This document shows positions 57,156 through 64,000 of a stretch of 64,000 nt of DNA, in pieces (position 1 is the first letter of the stretch; each line of letters opens with the position of its first letter). The DNA comes from RBG-16-34-14 sp963727535 (GTDB taxonomy: Bacteria; Bacteroidota; Ignavibacteria; Ignavibacteriales; Ignavibacteriaceae). The translations under genes were made by a program, and so were the position numbers. The stretch covers positions 992,001-1,056,000 of the forward strand of contig CAVSGR010000001.1 in the NCBI GenBank assembly GCA_963727535.1, written 5' to 3'. Below the pieces are notes generated by a model. It searched no databases. It was given only the letters and a program-made list of their open reading frames with translations, and was not told the origin of the DNA.

Positions 57156-58721
57156 TTATAAATCATCTTCTATGGATTTAAACTTTCTGTTTTCATATCT
57201 TATTAACAATAATTTCACTACTCCCTTAACTTCCCTAAAGAGAGTTGGCTTCCCCAAATAGGTCGTTAGAAAATCCAGTAGTTGTTGATAAACTTTAGGA
57301 TTCGACAAAACATCACTATAGCGGACGACTAGAAACACGCCGATAGAATCTCCAATATGTTCGTTAAGCCGGATTTGAATATCCCTCTCCAATTCATCCA
57401 TATCAGATTCAATTGAAATAGCAATTGTTGTTTCAGAAGGTAACTCGGTATAAAAACGTAACGGAAATTGAATAAAACCTGGATACAACAAAATAATATC
57501 GTCGTGATTCGTCATCGAATCAAGTAGTTGAGAAATTTTCTTCCAATCTTCAATTGGTTTACCTGCCTCATTCTTCATCCAATCTATTGCAAATATAAAA
57601 CAGAATAATACTAATCCTATGGTTAAAACAATTCTTATTTTTTGTTTGTGAATCGTAGCAATCTGAATACCTACAAATCCGGCAAGCGGTATAATGCCAG
57701 GTAATGCTGTACGTCCAATCAGGATAGGAAGAACGAGAACAGAGTAAATCAGCAGTTGGCTCCAGTAAAATGTGGCAGCAGCTAAAAATGGCAAGCTCAT
57801 CCGCCAACTGCCAAGTAAAAATATAGTGAAAGCAAATACTGAGAGTACAACAACATCCAGATTATAGCTTAAAAAATGTGCGATTCCATTTGCTAACACT
57901 GGAAATACTTTTGCTACCATCAAATAAGCTAATTGAGCCTGATTGATACCAAATAAATCTTTTGATACCAGATTTAACATATCTCCTGAAATGTTAGGAA
58001 CCCACCAACCATTAGGATCTTTTTTTAATCCCGGGATGAGAAATAACTGTAAAATAAAAATGCAGGCAGGTATTGTAAAAACTAATATTAGTCTTTTAAG
58101 ATTAATTTTCTTCCATGCCGGTCTACTAAATATTATGTATAAAACAGTACTAACTAATAGCATAATTCCCACTGCATGAGTTGTCACCGCAATGCATAAG
58201 CTGACATCTAACGCCAGGTAGTTAAACAATTTTTCAGGTTCTCTGATAAGCCGGGAAGAATAGTACAATGACAGAGTAAATGCGAAAATAAGTAAAGAAT
58301 AATCTCGAAGCTCCTGCGAGTATCTTAACATCATAGGCAACGTAGCCACGATAAGACCCGCCAGCAAACTACCGTAATGAGAATATGGCTTTACCCATTT
58401 TAAAACTAAACCGATGGTTCCTATACCAAATATTACAGATAATAATCGCAGAAATTCTTCGCTCGTATTTAATCGGGACCATAACTTTAACAAGACAAAG
58501 TACAATGGCGGGTGGTCAGTGAAGCGCAAATGATTAAGAAAATCATGCCTGAAGATCAAATTCAATGTATGAGCTTCATCTAGCCATATACCTTTACTTA
58601 AACCAATAATGCGCAAGTATGCTCCCAAACATAGAACCCCCAGAGCTAACCAAGAGTAGAGCAGTTTATTTTTTTTGAACTGCGAAAGTCCATTCTTGAG
58701 TAATGATTTAAACACTAACAA
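57156..58721 (-). CDS. GT39-like membrane glycosyltransferase
   Basis: A 521-residue GT-C type integral membrane enzyme with about ten helices. The first loop carries SKGIWLDEAHTLN, with the acidic D-E motif, and the next segment DHPPLYFVLLKLWSRL (HPPLY). These are the signature of the dolichyl-phosphate-mannose/ArnT-like PMT_2 family that moves sugars from polyprenyl phosphate donors. A soluble C-terminal part starts near residue 385. It is divergent from the PqqD-glycosyltransferase operon and may modify the same product. The acceptor is unknown. Confidence 0.85.
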   Translation of the reverse strand: MLVFKSLLKNGLSQFKKNKLLYSWLALGVLCLGAYLRIIGLSKGIWLDEAHTLNLIFRHDFLNHLRFTDHPPLYFVLLKLWSRLNTSEEFLRLLSVIFGIGTIGLVLKWVKPYSHYGSLLAGLIVATLPMMLRYSQELRDYSLLIFAFTLSLYYSSRLIREPEKLFNYLALDVSLCIAVTTHAVGIMLLVSTVLYIIFSRPAWKKINLKRLILVFTIPACIFILQLFLIPGLKKDPNGWWVPNISGDMLNLVSKDLFGINQAQLAYLMVAKVFPVLANGIAHFLSYNLDVVVLSVFAFTIFLLGSWRMSLPFLAAATFYWSQLLIYSVLVLPILIGRTALPGIIPLAGFVGIQIATIHKQKIRIVLTIGLVLFCFIFAIDWMKNEAGKPIEDWKKISQLLDSMTNHDDIILLYPGFIQFPLRFYTELPSETTIAISIESDMDELERDIQIRLNEHIGDSIGVFLVVRYSDVLSNPKVYQQLLDFLTTYLGKPTLFREVKGVVKLLLIRYENRKFKSIEDDL

Positions 58722-59071
58722 CTATAATATATACTTATAATTCAATATCAATCTAATTTATTAACATATACTATTTGAAATTAAATTTGAATAGAATAAA
58801 ATAAAAAAAGAATTTAGTATTTCTCTTTTTGGGACATTAATAGGGAAAGATTTTTCATCTTTTTAGTGCAAAATTTCGTTTGACTCCGGGTTTCGTTTGA
58901 AGTAAATTTATGCAAAAGTATTAGTGCAAAGTAGATATTTTCTATTATTGAGTTACACTAAACTTTAAGCTATCACAAAACAAACAAATTACTAGATAAT
59001 TCCAATGATGTTGATCATTTTTGGGAATTTATTATCTATTTAATTCAAGAATTGTAAACGAGAGGAACAAA
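58722..59071. other. divergent promoter region between the GT39-like gene and the PqqD operon
   Basis: About 350 bases, very AT-rich, with no ORF of note. It holds two pairs of exact 10-base direct repeats, listed separately, and the ribosome binding site of the PqqD gene (GAGAGG, about 10 bases before the ATG at 59072). Confidence 0.55.
58863..58930. promoter_or_regulatory. nested 10-base direct repeats, possible regulator site
   Basis: TTAGTGCAAA occurs at 58863-58872 and again at 58921-58930. Between them TTTCGTTTGA occurs at 58874-58883 and 58891-58900, start-to-start spacing 17. Direct repeats in a divergent promoter often bind an activator. No regulator gene adjoins, so this is tentative. 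Confidence 0.35.
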
Positions 59072-59524
59072 ATGCCGGACTCCCCCTTTAGAATAAATTC
59101 AGCAGCTATTGCACATGAAACAATCGACGGTGAAGTAGTAATGGTAAACCTGAAAAATGGAAGCTATTACAGTATGGATAAAGTAGGAGCAGTTATCTGG
59201 AATTATATAGACAAAGGTATTTCACAAAGACGAATAACTGAGTTGATTAAAAATCAATATTTAGGAGAAAATCCTGAAATTGAAAATAGTATAACTGAAT
59301 TATTTGCTGAACTGCAAAAAGAAGAACTTATTATTTTAAGTGATTCTGTTAACATCCCTGATAAAGATCTTAGCCTTGATAGCTTAGAAACCGAAAAAAA
59401 ACATTTTGAGAAACCTGTTCTTCAAAAGTTTACAGATATGCAGGATTTACTTCTTTTGGATCCAATTCACGATATTGATGAAATGGGATGGCCTAAAAAA
59501 CCAACAGACTCTAAGGACCAATGA
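59072..59524 (+). CDS. PqqD-like (RRE) protein with an unusual C-terminal tail
   Basis: A 150-residue protein; the ATG at 59072 has GAGAGG about 10 bases upstream and begins the conserved domain, unlike a TTG further up. Residues 5-90 are a PqqD fold: NSAAIAHETIDGEVVMVNLKNGSYYSMDKVGAVIWNYID, then a helical-wing region ending ELQKEELIIL. PqqD-like domains (RREs) bind leader peptides of ribosomally made peptides. The last 50 residues (DKDLSLDSLETEKKHFEKPV..., ending MGWPKKPTDSKDQ) are not part of that fold. There is no pqqA, B, C or E nearby. The gene overlaps the next by 4 bases (ATGA), so they are translationally coupled. Confidence 0.85.
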   Translation: MPDSPFRINSAAIAHETIDGEVVMVNLKNGSYYSMDKVGAVIWNYIDKGISQRRITELIKNQYLGENPEIENSITELFAELQKEELIILSDSVNIPDKDLSLDSLETEKKHFEKPVLQKFTDMQDLLLLDPIHDIDEMGWPKKPTDSKDQ

Positions 59525-60246
59525 CACATCTTATAAGTGTTATCATTCCTGTTTATAACGGTAAGCAATTTTTATCAGAAGCAATAAACAGTATTCTACA
59601 GCAAAATTATAATCCTCTTGAAATTATTGTCGTTGATGATGGCTCAACAGATGGAACGGTAAGATTGCAAAACAGCTTCGGTGAACAGGTTAGGTATGTA
59701 TATCAGGAAAACAAAGGTCCTGCGGCTGCACGTAACACTGGTCTTGTGGCAGCTAATGGAGAATTTATAGCATTTTTAGATTCAGATGATGTATGGCCTC
59801 CCAACAAATTGAAGACACAAATTAATTGCTTACTTCAGGACCCAAAATTAAAAGTAACAATTGGGCATACAAAAAGTTTTGATTCAGAGATTATAAATGC
59901 AAACAAAATTCTTTCGGAAAAAGATTCCGTAATTAGTGTTCAGCTTGGCAGTGCCCTGTTTAGAAAATCTGCATTTGAAAAGGTTGGCACTTTCGATGAG
60001 AAATTGAAATTCAGTGAGGACCACGATTGGTTTTTAAGAGCAAGGGAAACAGGAATTGAAATGTTAGTTTTAGAAAATATAACATTGTATCATCGCCGTC
60101 ATAATAACAATATGACTGAAGGGGCTAATCTGGATACATACCAATTGACGGCTATATTAAAGAAATCGTTGGATCGCCGTCGTTTACAAAATGACGGGAA
60201 AGCCAATTCTCTTCCAAAATTTTCTGATTATATTAAAAAGAAGTAG
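59521..60246 (+). CDS. GT2 family glycosyltransferase (first of two)
   Basis: A 241-residue GT-A enzyme. It has ISVIIPVYNGKQFLSEAINSIL, VVDDGSTDGT (nucleotide-sugar Asp) and the DxD-type metal motif FIAFLDSDDVWPP, followed by KVTIGHTKSF and FSEDHDWFLRARETG with the catalytic-base region. The C-terminus reads LKKSLDRRRLQ, shared with the neighbouring GT2. It starts inside the stop of the PqqD gene. The substrate is unknown; a small GT2 like this usually adds a single sugar. Confidence 0.92.
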   Translation: MTHLISVIIPVYNGKQFLSEAINSILQQNYNPLEIIVVDDGSTDGTVRLQNSFGEQVRYVYQENKGPAAARNTGLVAANGEFIAFLDSDDVWPPNKLKTQINCLLQDPKLKVTIGHTKSFDSEIINANKILSEKDSVISVQLGSALFRKSAFEKVGTFDEKLKFSEDHDWFLRARETGIEMLVLENITLYHRRHNNNMTEGANLDTYQLTAILKKSLDRRRLQNDGKANSLPKFSDYIKKK

Positions 60247-60273
60247 TTAACTTATTAATGATTGATAAAAGTG

Positions 60274-60975
60274 ATGGGTTATAAACCTCAAATAAATATT
60301 AGTGTAATTATTCCGGTTTACAATGGAGAGTTATATCTTACAGAAGCAATAGAAAGTGTTCTTTCCCAATCCTTTCAACCTTCAGAAATAATTGTTATTG
60401 ATGATGGTTCAACAGACAATAGCCAATCAATTATCAAACAATATATCCCGAAGGTAACTTATATTTATCAAGAAAATAAAGGTACAGCAGCTGCACGAAA
60501 TGTTGGCATAAGAATATCACGAGGAAATTTTTTAGCATTTCTCGATCAGGATGATATTTGGCAGACAGAGAAACTTGAATTACAAACAAGTGCTTTTCAA
60601 AAAAATAATAAACTCGATATTGTCTTTGGACATCTTCAACAGTTCTACAGTCCTGAACTTAAAGATGAAATCAAAATGAAAATTTATTGTCCGGATCACC
60701 AGGAGCCAGGTTATTTACCTTCGGTTATGTTGATAAAAAGGGATTCATTTTTTCAAGTAGGCTTATTCGAGACCAACTGGAAGATTGGGGAGTGGACTAA
60801 CTGGTACATCCGTGCATCAGAATCCGGACTGAATACTGAGATGTTATCGGACATTCTCGTTAGACGCAGAATTCATAATGAAAATAAAGGAGTTCTTCAA
60901 CGTGACCAAAGAACTGAATATGTAAAAATAATAAAGGCATCTTTAGATCGAAGGCGTGCAAAAGGTAAAATATAA
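60274..60975 (+). CDS. GT2 family glycosyltransferase (second of two)
   Basis: A paralogue of the preceding gene. It has ISVIIPVYNGELYLTEAIESVL, VIDDGSTDNS and a DxD-like FLAFLDQDDIWQTEK, in which DSDD has become DQDD. GEWTNWYIRASESG replaces the SEDHDWF segment, so the aspartate of that motif is not conserved. It ends in IKASLDRRRAKGK. The ATG at 60274 is preferred over a TTG at 60262 because it begins just before the conserved domain. The next gene starts at its stop codon, overlapping one base. Confidence 0.9.
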   Translation: MGYKPQINISVIIPVYNGELYLTEAIESVLSQSFQPSEIIVIDDGSTDNSQSIIKQYIPKVTYIYQENKGTAAARNVGIRISRGNFLAFLDQDDIWQTEKLELQTSAFQKNNKLDIVFGHLQQFYSPELKDEIKMKIYCPDHQEPGYLPSVMLIKRDSFFQVGLFETNWKIGEWTNWYIRASESGLNTEMLSDILVRRRIHNENKGVLQRDQRTEYVKIIKASLDRRRAKGKI

Positions 60976-62052
60976 TGAGAGCATCAGGATTTATTAAAAA
61001 TTTTCAGAAAAGAAGAATACTAGCTGGCAAATCAAGAAAGTACATTTCAGGTAATACGGAATTTGGTATATACTCATTGATTTCTAAAAATCCTCCTATC
61101 TTTTGTGTAAGTCACTGGATGAACGAAGACTTGAAGTTTTCGCATTCAATGGAAAGAATATTTGAGCATCTTAAGAATCACAGAGCTTACTTTTTATATT
61201 TTTGGTGCTGGAATATCGATGAACCTGAGCGGGTTCGACTTGTTAAGCATTTCGAAAATCTTCATCAAAAGAAGTACTCAAAACATAAATTTATTCATCT
61301 ATGCAATACAATTCATCAAAAAGAAGAATTTCAAAAGAATGGATTAAGTGCAATTTTTTGTAACCACAATGCTTTTATAGATGAAAATATTTTCAAACCG
61401 ATAGAAGATTGTACTAAAAAATATGATGCAATCTATGATGCCAGGTTTAAGGATTACAAGCGACATTATTTGGCAGCCAAAATAGAAAGTCTTGCCCTCA
61501 TATATGCATTTAATCCAACTATTGACGACCTCGATTACATAAATAAACTAAAGATGCAATTTTCAAAAACAACATTACTCAATCATCCGAACATTGTACC
61601 ATATAAAAAACTGACAAGTGAAGAAGTAAATAGAGCTTTAAAATGAAAGCAGGGTGGGTTTATGCCTATCAAAAATTGAAGGAGCGATGTACGCCAGCAT
61701 CCAGTATTTACTTAGTGGATTACCTGTTGTTTCCACAAAAAGTCTTGGTGGTCGTGATGTTTTTTTTGATGACGATTATGTGCTGATAGTCGAAGACAAT
61801 GCTGATGCAGTTAAAGAAGGTGTGGAAATAATCCTTAAAAAAAACTTGTCTTCGGATATGATACACAGTAAAACGATTGCTAAAATAATTCCCCACCGAA
61901 ACAGGTTCAAATCAATAATTCAAAATATTTATGATAATGAGGACGTAAAGAGAAACTTTTATGAAGAGTGGGATTCAATATTTTGTAATAAAATTGTCAG
62001 GTACCAGAAACACTCTGATATAATTGAACAACTCGACAACTCAATAAATTAG
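60975..62052 (+). CDS. GT-B type glycosyltransferase, frame-broken
   Basis: Two frames, 60975-61646 and 61654-62052, join into about 358 residues if one A is removed from the run near 61643, giving RALNESRVGLCLSKIEGAMYAS. The C-terminal part is the GT-B donor-binding domain: GLCLSKIEGAMYASIQYLLSGLPVVSTKSLGGRDVFFDDDYVLIV. The N-terminal part (KNPPIFCVSHWMNEDLKFSHSMERIFEHL) has no family I can name. It is translationally coupled to the GT2 before it. The donor and acceptor are unknown. Confidence 0.75.
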
Positions 62053-62096
62053 CAATAAGAAATTCTATTTGAATTTTCTGGAAAAAACCAAATAAT

Positions 62097-63419
62097 ATGC
62101 GCGTATTAATTATTTCTGATGTTTGTAATCCTGGATGGCCCTCTCTACCATCATTTGCATATCAATATGCTTTAGCAATATCTAAATATGCTGATGTTGT
62201 TGTTGCCACACAGATACGTAATTCCGGAAACATTGAAAAAACAGGTATGGGAAATATCAAGGTTGTTTATATAAATACTGAAAAGATTGCTGCTCCTCTT
62301 TATAAATTAGCAGTTTATTTGCGTGGAGGTAAAGAAAAGGGTTGGGCAATTCAAACCGCCATGGATTACCCGAGTTATTTGGTCTTTGAATGGTATGTCT
62401 GGAGGCATTTCCGAAAAGACTTAAAAAATAAAAAGTTTGATGTCGTCCATAGAATAACTCCAATATCAACTCTTCTCCCAAGTTTTATGGCTAAACGTTG
62501 CCCGGTTCCATTTTTACTTGGTCCTATCAATGGGAATCTCCCATGGCCCAATAAAGTTGTATCTGTAATGAAAAAGGAAATGATACGTGGCGAACGTTTT
62601 GTTAGTTCTATTCTTAAAGCTTACAGAAAATTTCCTTATTACAAATCAACTTATAAAAATTCAGCAGGTATTCTTGCATGTTTCTCTCACACTGTAAATG
62701 GTTTACCAAAGAAAGTGAAATCGAAAGCTATCAATTTTCCGGAAGTGGGTTTTGATCCGAAATTATTTTCAATATCAATTTCCCTACCTAAAAAACAGAT
62801 GACGATTATTTTTGTCGGCAGGCTTGTACCGTTAAAACTCCCTGATATTCTTGTACGTGCGTTTTCTAAGAGCAAGATATTGCGTCAGCATAAATTAGTA
62901 TTTGTCGGAGATGGACCCGAACGGACTAATTTACAAAAATTAGCTGCTAATTATAGTTTGGCTGATTGTATCGAGTTTAAAGGACAGCTGCCATTGTCTG
63001 AGGTTTCAAAACTGATGCGTCAGTCTGATATTTTTGCTTTTCCTTCAGTTCATGAGTTGGGCGGCGGAGTTGTTATAGAGGCTATGGCTTGCGGGCTTGC
63101 ATGTGTTGTGATCGATTTTGGCGGTCCCGGAACATTAGTATCTAATAACTGCGGTATTAAAATACCATTAGGAACTGCTGAAAATATTTGTAGCCAATTC
63201 CAGAATGAACTCGAACGACTCGTCTCAGATCCTGAACGAGCGCAAAAGATGGGCATAGCAGCAAATAAGCATGCAATGACATACTATACCTGGGATGCTA
63301 AAGCACGTAAAACTTTAGAAATTTATAGCTGGCTTATCGGGAAACAAAAGAATAAACCTGAATACTGGGATCAACCAGTTTATCAACAGAGCCCGGAATT
63401 AATAGAATTAAAATCATAA
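62097..63419 (+). CDS. GT4 family glycosyltransferase
   Basis: A 440-residue GT-B enzyme. The N-terminal domain starts MRVLIISDVCNPGWPSLPSFAYQYALAIS and contains KFDVVHRITPIS and PFLLGPINGNLPWP. The donor domain has IIFVGRLVPLKLPDILVRAF, LVFVGDGPERTNLQKLA and FAFPSVHELGGGVVIEAMACGLACVVIDFGGPG, where the E-x7-E motif of GT4 is modified to HELGGGVVIEAM. It follows the preceding gene by 44 bases and the sulfotransferase starts 5 bases after it. Confidence 0.92.
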   Translation: MRVLIISDVCNPGWPSLPSFAYQYALAISKYADVVVATQIRNSGNIEKTGMGNIKVVYINTEKIAAPLYKLAVYLRGGKEKGWAIQTAMDYPSYLVFEWYVWRHFRKDLKNKKFDVVHRITPISTLLPSFMAKRCPVPFLLGPINGNLPWPNKVVSVMKKEMIRGERFVSSILKAYRKFPYYKSTYKNSAGILACFSHTVNGLPKKVKSKAINFPEVGFDPKLFSISISLPKKQMTIIFVGRLVPLKLPDILVRAFSKSKILRQHKLVFVGDGPERTNLQKLAANYSLADCIEFKGQLPLSEVSKLMRQSDIFAFPSVHELGGGVVIEAMACGLACVVIDFGGPGTLVSNNCGIKIPLGTAENICSQFQNELERLVSDPERAQKMGIAANKHAMTYYTWDAKARKTLEIYSWLIGKQKNKPEYWDQPVYQQSPELIELKS

Positions 63420-63424
63420 GGAAT

Positions 63425-64000
63425 ATGACAAAAATCTTTGGAATAGGACTTTCACGAACTGGAACAACAAGTTGTTGTGAGTTAATGAAAAATCTCGGTT
63501 TCACAGCAATCCATTTGCCTTTTTCATTTACCCAAATAGATGAGTATACTTTTTCTAATGATACGCCTGTTAGTGCTAAGGTTTGAAGAACTAGACCTAC
63601 GATATCCTAACTCCAAATTTATTTGTACTATTAGGGATACTCAGCTATGGACAGCTTCTTGTTTGAAATGGGTTAACCAAAAATCACGAAACAAATTTTA
63701 TTATGAACTCCCCAGTGACGAAGTAAGAAAATGGATAAGTGACGGAGACTTAAACTTATACAAACGTGATTATATGTCAATGGTTGAAATAACAAAAGAG
63801 GAACTTCTTTCCGCTTACCAAAGACATGATCGAAGAGTCCGGGAATATTTTAAGGATCGACCTGACGATCTTTTAATAGTAGATCTAACTGATGAAAAAT
63901 TCCATCCGTTTACAAAAATTGTTCAATTTCTAGAAAAAAATAACCTTTTAAAAATACCCAATACTAACAGTTCTAAATATTATTCGATAAAATCGGAAGG
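63425..64000 (+). pseudogene. sulfotransferase family protein, frame-broken and cut by the window end
   Basis: Begins KIFGIGLSRTGTTSCCELMKNLGF; the GLSRTGTTS loop binds the 5'-phosphosulfate of PAPS. After SNDTPVSA the sense shifts one base and continues RFEELDLRYPNSKFICTIRDTQLWTASC, the second PAPS-binding (3'-phosphate, RD) segment. A single extra A at about 63578 explains this. The frame stays open to the end of the window. It is related to the plant/bacterial P-loop sulfotransferase group (PF13469/PF17784 style). It likely transfers sulfate to a sugar or peptide hydroxyl made by the operon. Confidence 0.8.

Noticed and set aside
59072..59524. PqqD as evidence of PQQ cofactor biosynthesis
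   Set aside because: No pqqA, pqqB, pqqC or pqqE is near; the neighbours are glycosyltransferases. The PQQ-type dehydrogenase at 54583 is separate and the protein has an extra tail.

Overview
The window looks like chromosomal DNA of a member of the Ignavibacteria (Bacteroidota/Chlorobi group). The base composition is AT-rich. Three secreted proteins end in the 'NFPNPFNPxTTIxYxLP' style type IX secretion (T9SS) sorting domain typical of that class. A DUF5103 T9SS plug-type protein is present, and the primary sigma factor is short, as in Bacteroidota. This placement is inferred from protein style; no rRNA or tRNA gene was seen.

Layout. 1-4.9 kb (+): cmk, rpsA, mtaB and a DUF5683 membrane protein. 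4.9-10.3 kb (-): three secreted proteins, one with a T9SS tail and one carrying an HExxH motif. 10.5-20.4 kb (-): a NYN-domain protein, a broken lptD, a LEA-like lipoprotein, a Gfo/Idh/MocA oxidoreductase, the T9SS plug protein and the three-gene proton-translocating transhydrogenase. 20.7-24.6 kb: xth between direct repeats, a fatty acid desaturase, an RRM protein and the sigma factor. 24.7-30.4 kb (-): a complete RND/MFP/TolC efflux operon. 30.5-41.2 kb: agmatine-to-putrescine genes split by a four-helix-bundle (IVP) cassette, a MORN-repeat protein, tyrA and aroF, small lipoproteins and mutS. 42.4-43.6 kb: arsR-arsM. 43.8-49.4 kb: a second RND/MFP/TolC operon whose pump lacks the usual proton-relay residues. 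49.8-56 kb: an esterase, a 1199-residue GH13 protein and a sugar-dehydrogenase-like T9SS protein.

56-64 kb is the accessory part: an adenylyltransferase/APS-kinase fusion, a GT39-like membrane glycosyltransferase, and then a forward operon of a PqqD-like protein with an unusual C-terminal tail, two GT2 enzymes, two GT-B enzymes and a sulfotransferase that runs off the end. APS kinase makes PAPS, the sulfotransferase donor, so the genes fit a pathway for a sulfated glycan or modified peptide. This is the best candidate for an undescribed system.

Several otherwise conserved genes (lptD, aguA, the sugar dehydrogenase, the APS-kinase fusion, a glycosyltransferase, the sulfotransferase and one large secreted protein) carry single-base frame breaks, nearly all explained by one extra base. 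This pattern looks more like assembly error than decay. Such genes are described below as their reconstructed products.
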